64,000 nt of DNA from Clostridium_AD sp050717545. Lineage in GTDB: Bacteria; Bacillota; Clostridia; Clostridiales; Clostridiaceae. The notes under the pieces are model-generated. The model did no database searches, was not told the origin of the DNA, and saw only the letters and a program-made list of their open reading frames with translations. Positions 28,228-36,370 of the stretch are shown in pieces (position 1 is the stretch's first letter; every line of letters begins with the position of its first letter). The stretch is from positions 33,934 through 97,933 of the forward strand of contig NZ_JBOITN010000041.1 of NCBI RefSeq assembly GCF_050717545.1, given 5' to 3'. A program made the translations under genes and the position numbers.

Positions 28228-29472
28228 CTATTGATTCTTGATATTAACTGCACTTCCCTCACCTTTAACTGAAACCCTTGGTTTAACACCGTCATCATTA
28301 GATACATAAATGTTTACTACTCTTGAAGTTTTATTTATTACACTTATATTTACTCCTACATTGTCTGTATCAGAAAGTCTTTTATTTGAGAATATCACAG
28401 CGGATATATCTTTACTAGATGGTGTGAATTCTACACCATTGCCACTATATTGCTGTGGATATGAACTGCTTCCAATTTTATACTTATAGTGAAATTTTCC
28501 ACCAGCCTCAACAAAAACCATCTCTACAGCCGCAGCACTATTTTCATCAGCATAAACGTAAGATTTTCTCTGTGTATCATTGTAATTACCTAACATAATT
28601 GCCGGTAAATCCGAATTTACAGATCTTACAGACATTGCAAAGTCTTTAATATCTTCTTTGGGTTTACTAGCATCCTCAATAGTTGTACTCACAGTATTAT
28701 TCTTTGTACCAAGACTAACAAATGGGTTCTTCTTGCCATAAGTATTATTGTAATCCCACTTGAAATAATCAACATCCATACCAGCGAATTTAGGCACTGA
28801 ATAAAACTCTAAATTTGCTGTTCCACTGAGTTCCCCTGTACTACTTCCATTTAATGCTAAATTAGATAGTATTATTTTTTTACTGTTATTTTCTATGTTT
28901 TTAATCAGTCCGATAATGTTGTCATAAGAACCTTTAAATGATAATGATGCTTGCGTATATTCAGTACTACCTTTTATCTCTTTTTTATAATTACTTACAG
29001 TTGTTTTATCACCGTCATCAGTTCCAGAAATAAGCATGGTATTATATTGATCTACAATAGTTTGCAAAGGTTTTGACGTATCATCAGATGTGCTAGTCGT
29101 TCCACTTGTAGTTGTTTTATTTTGAGTATCTGCCGCCTTGATAGCTGTAAAAGTAAAAGCGCCTTCTACATTAGATTTTTTTAATAAAGCATCTAATTCT
29201 ATTATTAATCTCCCTTGCTGAATAGCAGGATAAATACTACTAGTTTTCTCTTGTATCTCCGAATTAAGAATCTTTACGTCTTTTTCTCTTTTAGTCGATG
29301 TTGAAATACTTAGTTTAATGTCTTGAAGCTCATCATCATATTTCTTTTCCTCAACTTTTAAGGCTTGAATTTTTATATTTTCTTTTACGTGTATAAATTT
29401 ATAATACCCACCTACTACTAGCAATGTGAGTAAAATAATTATTAAAGTTTTTTCAGATCTACTCATTTTCAT
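28228..29472 (-). CDS. pilO: PilO-like inner-membrane pilus assembly protein
   Basis: A 414-residue protein has one N-terminal membrane helix (about 7-25, LIIILLTLLVVGGYYKFI), a coiled coil (about 30-80), and a ferredoxin-like region with YTQASLSFKGSYDNIIGLI typical of PilO. A second C-terminal part of about 170 residues, beta-rich and without a known domain, makes it about twice the usual length. It overlaps the pilN stop by four bases. It should form the PilM-PilN-PilO platform that links the cytoplasmic motor to the pilus base. Confidence 0.78.
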   Translation of the reverse strand: MKMSRSEKTLIIILLTLLVVGGYYKFIHVKENIKIQALKVEEKKYDDELQDIKLSISTSTKREKDVKILNSEIQEKTSSIYPAIQQGRLIIELDALLKKSNVEGAFTFTAIKAADTQNKTTTSGTTSTSDDTSKPLQTIVDQYNTMLISGTDDGDKTTVSNYKKEIKGSTEYTQASLSFKGSYDNIIGLIKNIENNSKKIILSNLALNGSSTGELSGTANLEFYSVPKFAGMDVDYFKWDYNNTYGKKNPFVSLGTKNNTVSTTIEDASKPKEDIKDFAMSVRSVNSDLPAIMLGNYNDTQRKSYVYADENSAAAVEMVFVEAGGKFHYKYKIGSSSYPQQYSGNGVEFTPSSKDISAVIFSNKRLSDTDNVGVNISVINKTSRVVNIYVSNDDGVKPRVSVKGEGSAVNIKNQ

Positions 29473-30026
29473 TTAACATCAACACCCTTTAACATGCATT
29501 TAACCAAAAATCCATAACCTTTTGTCGACTCTCCACTAATTCCACTTACATCTGCACTTGTAATAATATCAAGTTTCAATAGATTTCTCTCCATCTCTGC
29601 TATACTTACTCTATTGGAGGCTGTACATTGAATATCAACTAAACCAGAAGTCATTGAAATCGAAGTAATTGCTACTTCCTGAGGTAATGTAGCAAATAAA
29701 GTTTTCATAATGTCACTGCTGCCCATTTCCTTACTTGTTATACTATTAATTGTAGCAGTAACCCCTTGATTGTATTTATTAAACAATTCATATTTTTTCA
29801 ATGTTAAATTAGCCTTTTTATACTGCTCTTGCAAAGCAGGATTATTTATTTCTACTTTCAATTTTTGTATTTTATTATTTAATATTATTTTATTTGCAAA
29901 AAACCATACTGTAGTACCTACTACATAAACAAATATTAATACAGCAAGTATATATAAATAAATATTTGTTTTTTTAGATTCATTATTAGATTCTATATAT
30001 GGTAGAAAAAAGTTTAAATCCTTCAT
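29469..30026 (-). CDS. pilN: PilN-like pilus assembly protein
   Basis: A 185-residue protein has a short cytoplasmic N-terminus starting MKDLNFFLPYI, the segment that binds PilM in relatives, then one membrane helix (about 22-45), a short coiled coil and a small C-terminal fold with LPQEVAITSISMTSGLVDI. The order pilM-pilN-pilO and the four-base overlap with pilO match the conserved type IV pilus cluster. Confidence 0.85.
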   Translation of the reverse strand: MKDLNFFLPYIESNNESKKTNIYLYILAVLIFVYVVGTTVWFFANKIILNNKIQKLKVEINNPALQEQYKKANLTLKKYELFNKYNQGVTATINSITSKEMGSSDIMKTLFATLPQEVAITSISMTSGLVDIQCTASNRVSIAEMERNLLKLDIITSADVSGISGESTKGYGFLVKCMLKGVDVK

Positions 30027-30039
30027 TTAATTCACCTGC

Positions 30040-31188
30040 CTAAAATCTTATTATAGCCCCAATTGCATTTAGATAAAGATCTATATCTTCGCTATTTACA
30101 TCTTTGTTAAATACCACGTTATTCAACTTATCAATATGTTTCACAGGAATGCTAAATTTAGCTTCCATATATTCTTCAAGTCCTTTAAGTCTAGAGCTTC
30201 CACCATGTATAAATATTTTGCTTATATTATTACCAATTTTTTTATTCTTGAAGAATTGAATGATACGTCCAAGTTCTTCTAACCATTCTTCTACATCTGA
30301 CCTAATTAACCTTGTCATTTCGCTCTTTTTATAGTTCATAAGGTCACATTGCTCCATTTTTCCAGTTTCCGCATTGATGACACTCATATTAAATGACTTA
30401 GCAATGTTTATGTCAATTTGTTTTCCACCAGATTTTATTATTCTAGCAAACTCTAGATTGTGATTAGTATATATATTAGCTTCAAGAGACTCCGCTCCCA
30501 TATCAATCACGGCTATAGTTTCCTGAGAATTATTTTCATTTTCACTGTTTATATCTCCATGTGATATTAATTTCTTTATAGTATTATAATTAACATCCAA
30601 GGCATTAGGTTTTAACTTTGCTGTCTTTAATATTTCCATATAATTTTTCGCCAATTTATTAGGATAAATAACTGCTAAAATTCTTAACTTATCCAAACCC
30701 TCCACAATAATTTTTTCTAGGATACTAAATTGTACAATAAAGTCATCCATATTAATAGGCAAGTAATGTTGAAGCTCAAATTTGACTAAAGTTTCTAATT
30801 CATCTTCATTAGCAACTGGAACAATTATCTCTCTGTTTATTATAGTTGTACTATTTCCTGTAACATTAGCACTTTTAACTTTAATATTGTTATTAATTAA
30901 ATATGTTTCAATATCTTTAGGCAAAACTGTTAGGTTTTTAAGACTATCCTCACTTGAATCATTAACAGAAGATTTAAACATAAATGCTTTCTCGATAATT
31001 ATTTTACTTTTAGTACACTTTCCAACTACAACCTTAATGTTTTGGGTACCTATGTCCAGTGAAATAACTTTCTTATTTAAAAGAGGTTTCCTTGGTTTTA
31101 AATCAATAGATACTTTTTTTTGTTTTTTTAATGAAGATAGATCCGATGTTAGTAGTTTTTTTATGTCTAGATTTTTTAGTTTTTCCAT
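30040..31188 (-). CDS. pilM: PilM actin-like pilus assembly ATPase
   Basis: This protein of about 382 residues has the actin-like phosphate-1 motif VISLDIGTQNIKVVVGK near residue 44, a VIDMGAESLEANI phosphate-2 motif and the C-terminal IFIHGGSSRLKGLEEYM, as in PilM/FtsA-like proteins. A Lys-rich stretch of about 40 residues precedes the fold. GTG at 31197 opens the frame, but AGAGGTGA lies five bases before the ATG at 31188. It works on the cytoplasmic face with PilN and PilO. Confidence 0.88.
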   Translation of the reverse strand: MEKLKNLDIKKLLTSDLSSLKKQKKVSIDLKPRKPLLNKKVISLDIGTQNIKVVVGKCTKSKIIIEKAFMFKSSVNDSSEDSLKNLTVLPKDIETYLINNNIKVKSANVTGNSTTIINREIIVPVANEDELETLVKFELQHYLPINMDDFIVQFSILEKIIVEGLDKLRILAVIYPNKLAKNYMEILKTAKLKPNALDVNYNTIKKLISHGDINSENENNSQETIAVIDMGAESLEANIYTNHNLEFARIIKSGGKQIDINIAKSFNMSVINAETGKMEQCDLMNYKKSEMTRLIRSDVEEWLEELGRIIQFFKNKKIGNNISKIFIHGGSSRLKGLEEYMEAKFSIPVKHIDKLNNVVFNKDVNSEDIDLYLNAIGAIIRF

Positions 31189-31266
31189 GGGAATCACCTC
31201 TTATTTGCAATATTAGCAAGTATAAAACAATTAAAATTATTTTATACTTGCTTGAAGATTTAAACT

Positions 31267-31737
31267 TTATTCAATGGTACTAACTAAAACATTTCCGCTA
31301 TCATCTATATCTATTTTATAACTTCCAGCAACTGTTGTTGTAGGTGCTTGATAAACGCCTAGATTATTAGCCATGGTTTTCCCTTGAGGGGCTTTTACAT
31401 CTTTAAATGCAGTTGTTAGTGCATTAACCTCTTTAGTCTGTATATCTGTCTGCGATTCTAACTCAACACCATCTGTAGTCACACTTAACACCCCTGTTGA
31501 TGAAAATGCAACGGTGAAATATTTTGTACCTGTTGCAATTGTTTCATCAGATACAAGCATTAATGCAGTTCTCTTAATAGTTTCACAACTTGCTGTATCA
31601 GCCTTAACCTTCGAATTTTCCCTAACCGCCGTAAAATTCGGTATAGCAATAGCTGCTATAATTGCCATAATTGCTAAAACTATGATAAGTTCTATAAGTG
31701 TAAATGCCTTTTTCTTTTTCATGATTATTGTGTTCAT
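31267..31737 (-). CDS. pilA: Major type IV pilin candidate, PilA-like
   Basis: A 156-residue prepilin begins MNTIIMKKKKAFTLIELIIV. The cleavage site has Ala instead of the usual Gly at -1, then Phe at +1 and Glu at +5. The hydrophobic helix is followed by AIPNFTAVRENSKVKAD and a small globular head. GGGGG lies seven bases before the ATG at 31737. It has its own extended -10 promoter, as expected for an abundant subunit. No cysteine pair is seen in the head; one Cys is present. Confidence 0.9.
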   Translation of the reverse strand: MNTIIMKKKKAFTLIELIIVLAIMAIIAAIAIPNFTAVRENSKVKADTASCETIKRTALMLVSDETIATGTKYFTVAFSSTGVLSVTTDGVELESQTDIQTKEVNALTTAFKDVKAPQGKTMANNLGVYQAPTTTVAGSYKIDIDDSGNVLVSTIE

Positions 31738-31779
31738 TTTTATTCCCCCTAATTTTTTTTTATTATTTTACCGATTGCC

Positions 31780-31788
31780 ATTATAGCA
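31780..31788 (-). promoter_or_regulatory. Extended -10 promoter of pilA
   Basis: On the minus strand TGCTATAAT is an extended -10 element about 45 bases before the pilA start. Only a weak TTAATT is present at the -35 distance. It would let pilA be made at a higher level than pilB and pilC. Confidence 0.6.
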
Positions 31789-31806
31789 CTCGATTAACAA
31801 TCAATT

Positions 31807-31851
31807 AATCATCTTCTTCGAAGCTGTTCATCACCTGCGGTGTTGTTATTA
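31807..31851 (-). repeat. Tandem diverged copies of the dispersed hairpin
   Basis: ATCATCTTCTTCGAAGCTG (31809-31825 region) and TCATCACCTGCGGTGTTG (about 31829-31845) follow the layout of the repeats at 4062, 14651 and 40275. Their stems are changed on both sides: CTTC/GAAG and CACC/GGTG instead of CTCC/GGAG. They lie between the pilC stop and the pilA promoter. Confidence 0.55.
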
Positions 31852-31949
31852 AGACTTCAAAAGGTGATTTATACTACCATTAAAATTTTATATTTTGTAT
31901 AACTCGAATCCTGCTTATAAATGTTGGAAACTTTCCTTTTGAAATGTCG

Positions 31950-33155
31950 TTAATTAACTGTACTATACATACTAAACATAGGTTGCACTATACCTAACAT
32001 CATAACTCCAATTAATAAACCCATAATTACAATCATTAAAGGTTCTAATAATGAAGTGAAAGTTTGAATCTGTGCTTCTAATTCCTCATCATAAAAATCT
32101 GCAGTTTTGCTAAGTATATCATCTAGAGAACCAGACTCTTCACCAATAGTAATCATAGATATTAACATTGGTGGGAACAATTTAGTTTGCTTTATTGACT
32201 CCGCAAGTCCATTACCTTTAATAACATCATCCCTGGCTTTTATTAATTTACTTTGCACTATTCTATTTCCTACAACCTCAGAGACGATATTTAATCCCTC
32301 TACTAAAGATACTCCACTAAAGAGAACTGTAGACAATGTTCTTGTAAATCTAGATATAATTATTTTTTCGTTAAGTCCTTTTAAAATCGGCAGCTTAAGC
32401 CTTAATTTATGAGATAGCAGTATGCCACCTTCGCTTTTTAGAAAAAATCTAATTCCAAAAATAACTAAAGCTAATATAAGTAGAATTAAAGCAAAGTTGT
32501 GTGTGAGTCCTGCGCTCATTGCAAGCATTATTTTAGTGGATGTTGGAAGCACTACCCCGCTACTTGCAAACATAGTAACAAATATAGGCATTACAGTAGT
32601 AAGTATTACGACACCTGCAAGCACTGCAACTGTTGCTATTACAGCAGGATATATCATAGCTCCACTAATTTTGTGATTAATCTTATTTTCTTTTTCAAAA
32701 TGATTGCACATTCTTAACATAATGGTATCAAGATTACCTGTAACTTCCCCTGCTGCTACCATGCTAATTAGTAAATCCGGAAATATTTTTTTTTGCATCC
32801 CCATAGCCTCTGAAAGCGTTGCACCTTTTCTTACCTCATCATGAACTTTACCTAAGGCTTCTCTGAGTTTTTTGCTTGCCATTTGCTCAGACAATACCTC
32901 TAAGCAATTATTTATTGTGGCTCCTGCATTGAGCATAGTGTAAAACTGGCGGCAAAATATTGATATATCTTTAGTTTTTACTTTTTCAAGAAAACTGAAA
33001 TCAACTTTTATACCTTCTGGCACCTCTTCTACTAAAAGCGGATAATAATTATTAAGACTAATCATCTCCATAACCCCATCTTTGCTTTTAGCCTCATAAG
33101 TTCCTTCTAATCTTTCCCCCTTCTCATTCATTGCCTTATACTTATAATTAGGCAT
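31950..33155 (-). CDS. pilC: PilC inner-membrane pilus platform protein
   Basis: A 401-residue GspF-family protein has an N-terminal YKYKAMNEKGERLEGTYEA segment, then two similar halves with FCRQFYTMLNAGATI and FTRTLSTVLFSGVSLVEGL, each followed by membrane helices. It is the platform around which pilin subunits are inserted by the PilB motor. AGGGAGGTGG precedes the ATG. It lies 31 bases after pilB. Confidence 0.93.
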   Translation of the reverse strand: MPNYKYKAMNEKGERLEGTYEAKSKDGVMEMISLNNYYPLLVEEVPEGIKVDFSFLEKVKTKDISIFCRQFYTMLNAGATINNCLEVLSEQMASKKLREALGKVHDEVRKGATLSEAMGMQKKIFPDLLISMVAAGEVTGNLDTIMLRMCNHFEKENKINHKISGAMIYPAVIATVAVLAGVVILTTVMPIFVTMFASSGVVLPTSTKIMLAMSAGLTHNFALILLILALVIFGIRFFLKSEGGILLSHKLRLKLPILKGLNEKIIISRFTRTLSTVLFSGVSLVEGLNIVSEVVGNRIVQSKLIKARDDVIKGNGLAESIKQTKLFPPMLISMITIGEESGSLDDILSKTADFYDEELEAQIQTFTSLLEPLMIVIMGLLIGVMMLGIVQPMFSMYSTVN

Positions 33156-33186
33156 ATATATTTACCACCTCCCTTCAATTTTATTA

Positions 33187-34875
33187 TTAAAGATATGCAA
33201 TCTTTACAAGTTCTTCAACAGTAGTTACTCCCTTAAGTACTAATTCCTTACACGCTTGTCCTAGAGTTTTCATTCCATTTTTCATTGATATCTCTCTTAA
33301 TACTTCTGTATTATTCGAGCTAATTATAGCGTCTTTATGCTCCCTTGTTATTTCCATTATTTCATAAACCCCAGTTCGTCCTATGTATCCTGTATCTTTA
33401 CAAAATCCACAGCCTTTTCCTTTATATAAAATAAGCTCTTCTTCCTGTACTATCCCTAGAATCTTTTTTTCATAGCGAGAAGCTTCATAACTGGTTTTGC
33501 ACTCAGGACAAACTTTCTTTACTAGCCTCTGAGCAACTACACCACAGATAGAAGTAGCCGCAAGGTAAGGTTCTATCCCCATATCTATAAGCCTTAATAT
33601 AGAAGACGGTGCATCATTAGTATGTAGTGTGCTAAGCACTAGATGTCCTGTAATTGCTGCCCTTACAGCTATCTCTGCTGTTTCTGCATCTCTGACTTCG
33701 CCTATCATAATTATATCTGGATCTTGTCTTAATATAGACCTAAGTCCACTTGAAAATGTAAGTCCAGCTTTTGTATTAACATTAACTTGATTTATACCAT
33801 TCAGCATATATTCAACAGGATCCTCAACTGTAATAATATTTTTATCATTACTATTAAGTTCACTGAGAATAGTATATAAAGTAGTAGATTTACCACTCCC
33901 CGTAGGTCCTGTAACTAGCATTATTCCATGGGGACTTCCAATAATGTTTTTTAACTGTTTAAGTTCGTATTCACTCATTTCAAGTCTATCAATACCAATT
34001 TTATGATTAGCTCTATTGAGCACTCTCATTACAATTTTTTCACCGTATACAGTTGGAAGAATAGAAACTCTCACATCTACTGTTTTGTCTTCCATTGTCA
34101 TTATTATTCTTCCATCTTGAGGTGTTCTTTTTTCTGCAATGTTTAAGTTTGCAAGTATTTTTATCCTTGCAACCAAAGCACTTAATGTATCCACCCCAAG
34201 AGTTGATATTTGCTGAAGTTGTCCATCTATTCTAAATCTAATTCTCACGTTTTTTTCAAAAGGTTCTATATGAATATCACTTGCCCTAGCCTCGATAGCA
34301 TTTTTAATTAAGTAATCTACCATTTTAACTACCGGTGCATTTTTTATATCGTCTATAGAAGTTATCTCTTGTAGAACTTGTGATTTATTATCCTTTGCCT
34401 TTTCCTTAGATAATTCCGCCGCTGCTTTTGAAACTTGTTCATCAGAGTAACACCTATCAATAGCCTTCTTTATTTCATCTTTTAAAGCTACATAGGTTTC
34501 AACTTCAAACCCTGAAGCTATTGAAACATCATCAATTGCATATATGTTAAGAGGATCCCACATTGCAATTTTTATCCTATTTTCATTAAACCCAAAAGGG
34601 ATTAAATCATGTTTTTCGCAAACATTTTGAGGTACTGCTTTAATAGCCATCTTGTCTATATTAACAGATTCCAATTTAACTCTAGTTATTCCTGTTTGTT
34701 CCTCAATTGCGCTTATTATATCTTCTGGAGTTACAATTCCATCATCTACTAAAAGTTCACCTAGTTTCTTCCCTAAAGTCTTCTGCCTATTTAAAGAGTT
34801 TTGTAATTGTCTTATTGTAATTTTTCTTGACTGCACTAACAGATCTCCAAGTCGTCTTTTTATTTTCTTTTCCAT
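33187..34875 (-). CDS. pilB: PilB pilus extension ATPase with MshEN domain
   Basis: This 562-residue protein has an N-terminal MshEN region (about 8-62) with two copies of the RLG/KLG-x-L-LV-I-L-Q pattern spaced as in c-di-GMP-binding MshE/PilB proteins. The ATPase core has Walker A GPTGSGKSTTLY, the Asp box, Walker B IMIGEVRDAETAE and the His box STLHTNDA. A zinc site CPEC and CGFC lies near 450-490. It powers pilin polymerisation. It heads the pilus operon; no PilT retraction ATPase or PilD peptidase gene is in the window. Confidence 0.95.
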   Translation of the reverse strand: MEKKIKRRLGDLLVQSRKITIRQLQNSLNRQKTLGKKLGELLVDDGIVTPEDIISAIEEQTGITRVKLESVNIDKMAIKAVPQNVCEKHDLIPFGFNENRIKIAMWDPLNIYAIDDVSIASGFEVETYVALKDEIKKAIDRCYSDEQVSKAAAELSKEKAKDNKSQVLQEITSIDDIKNAPVVKMVDYLIKNAIEARASDIHIEPFEKNVRIRFRIDGQLQQISTLGVDTLSALVARIKILANLNIAEKRTPQDGRIIMTMEDKTVDVRVSILPTVYGEKIVMRVLNRANHKIGIDRLEMSEYELKQLKNIIGSPHGIMLVTGPTGSGKSTTLYTILSELNSNDKNIITVEDPVEYMLNGINQVNVNTKAGLTFSSGLRSILRQDPDIIMIGEVRDAETAEIAVRAAITGHLVLSTLHTNDAPSSILRLIDMGIEPYLAATSICGVVAQRLVKKVCPECKTSYEASRYEKKILGIVQEEELILYKGKGCGFCKDTGYIGRTGVYEIMEITREHKDAIISSNNTEVLREISMKNGMKTLGQACKELVLKGVTTVEELVKIAYL

Positions 34876-35051
34876 ATAAACACCTCATCATGAGATTTAA
34901 TAGTATTTATTTCATCTGCAGTTAAAATATTGTCTGCTATAAGTTGACATACAACTACTTTATTAAAAATTAATTTGTTTCAAATTTTTTTCTTGTTTTG
35001 AACAAGAATATCTCCTAATCTCTTTTTATTTTGAAGACGTATATTGTTCAC
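34860..35051 (-). pseudogene. Decayed copy of the PilB N-terminal domain
   Basis: On the minus strand a frame from GTG at 35051 reads VNNIRLQNKKRLGDILVQNK and then a TGA at 34980-34982. After it, in the same frame, come CQLIADNILTADEINTIKSH and a stop at 34860 inside pilB. RLGDILVQNKK matches PilB RLGDLLVQSRK, and QLIADNILTADEINTI matches ELLVDDGIVTPEDIISAI. It looks like one MshEN module broken by an in-frame stop and trimmed in the middle, abutting the intact pilB in another frame. Confidence 0.6.
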
Positions 35052-35374
35052 TCCTAACCCTATTTTAATTATACTAATTCTACCATTAATAACCTTATAT
35101 ATTAATATAATTTGATTATATATTATTTATTAATTCTATGCAATAGTCTATCTATATATTATGAACTTTTTTTAAATATTATGAAGAACCATAATTATAA
35201 TTGTTTGCAAATGGCTTATCAACTAAGTCTATAGACCTTTCATGATAATTTAAAATAATACATATTGTTTACAAATGGTAACGTTTCAGAATTTAAAACT
35301 TTAATTTCAATCAAAATTCGATTAAATTATGGTTATCTTTAGATAGTATTAATATTTTATATCCCAACTAAAAA
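35052..35374. other. AT-rich gap upstream of pilB, no gene seen
   Basis: This stretch holds no convincing frame. It is very AT-rich and presumably contains the pilus operon promoter, but no clear -35/-10 pair could be fixed. TTGTTTGCAAATGG (about 35200) and TTGTTTACAAATGG (about 35267) form a near-identical pair about 70 bases apart. Confidence 0.5.
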
Positions 35375-35428
35375 TAACTAGTATCATTGGATAAAATATA
35401 ACTTTATCTACCCCACGATACTAGTTAC
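35375..35428. terminator. Terminator-like hairpin after the coiled-coil gene
   Basis: TAACTAGTATC pairs with GATACTAGTTA across a loop of about 30 bases that has further partial pairing. It lies about 130 bases downstream of the gene ending at 35561 and may end its transcript. Confidence 0.5.
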
Positions 35429-35560
35429 TATTTAATTGTAATATTCATGATAATATCATCACAACTTACTACTGCCTTGATATATTTATAAGTATATTTT
35501 CTAAATCATACTTCATAGAAATATGTGTATTAACTAAATAATTAAAATAAATAAAAGAAA

Positions 35561-36112
35561 TTAAGTCAATTCACGTAGTTTCATCTGTAGCTCTTCATAA
35601 CTAATTATCCCAAATTCATATTGTTTCTTAACATTTCTTATAGATTGAAAATTATTTCTTCTCTTGGTATATTCCTGAAGCTTTAAATCATATTCTTCTT
35701 TTGATATTATCTCCATTTCTTGAGCCTCATCAAGGGTTTCTTTTTGACGTTTAAATTCATTCTCAAATCTCTCTTTTTCTCGAGAAATTGCTTGCTCCTT
35801 TAATTTTTTTTCTATTTGTATTAATTGTGATTCAAGTTTATTTTTTCTTTCAATTTTAGCCTCTACAAGTTTAAGTAGATCTTTAACACCACTCTCTGGT
35901 GCCTCTTCTGTTTTTGAAACATATTCAACATACTTTTTCCCTATTTGCCTATATAACTCATTAAGTTCCTCGTTAATCGTTATAAGTTCGGTCTTAATAT
36001 TATTTGTCTTTGTATTATCTTGAGATGAAATAACAGCAGTGTTAAAAACATCGGTTGCAGCCCTACTTAAAGATTCTATTGTTAAATTCATTAACTCATC
36101 AATAAATCCCAT
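35561..36112 (-). CDS. Coiled-coil protein with SHOCT-like C-terminal motifs
   Basis: A protein of about 183 residues starts MGFIDELMNLTIESLSRAAT. A long charged coiled coil (about 35-150) follows, ending with EMEIISKEEYDLKLQEYTKR and YEFGIISYEELQMKLREL. These two short segments resemble SHOCT repeats (isoleucine-serine-x-glutamate-glutamate-tyrosine). There is no signal peptide or membrane segment. The frame is open to 36166; AGGAGG lies seven bases before the ATG at 36112. I do not recognise a specific family. A scaffold role is possible but unsupported. Confidence 0.68.
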   Translation of the reverse strand: MGFIDELMNLTIESLSRAATDVFNTAVISSQDNTKTNNIKTELITINEELNELYRQIGKKYVEYVSKTEEAPESGVKDLLKLVEAKIERKNKLESQLIQIEKKLKEQAISREKERFENEFKRQKETLDEAQEMEIISKEEYDLKLQEYTKRRNNFQSIRNVKKQYEFGIISYEELQMKLRELT

Positions 36113-36307
36113 TTTCATTCCTCCTCGCATATTACAATTTTTTAAACTTTCTTCCTCTATAATCAATATAGTTAATAATAAGAAATTTGTGCAATTAAAT
36201 TATCATTAACCAATTAAAATTTACAAAACTATGAACTATAACAAAATCATATAATTTTTATATTCTGTAGTGAAAAACGGATACGAGAGGGAACATTGTT
36301 ATGGCAC

Positions 36308-36348
36308 AAAGTAAGAGGAAATGACCAAGTGTCATTTCCTCTTACTTT
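36308..36348 (-). terminator. Terminator of the aldehyde dehydrogenase gene
   Basis: AAAGTAAGAGGAAATGA pairs fully with TCATTTCCTCTTACTTT across seven bases. It lies 23 bases after the stop at 36371. Confidence 0.85.
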
Positions 36349-36370
36349 GACTCAAATCTTAAAATACATG

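Noticed and set aside
4062..31851. Reading the dispersed hairpins as conserved peptide ends (ISAPQEMI)
   Set aside because: Three copies allow it, but the tandem pair at 31807-31851 does not keep the frame, while it does keep the stem. A structured nucleic-acid element explains the data better. Kept only as a check within the finding.
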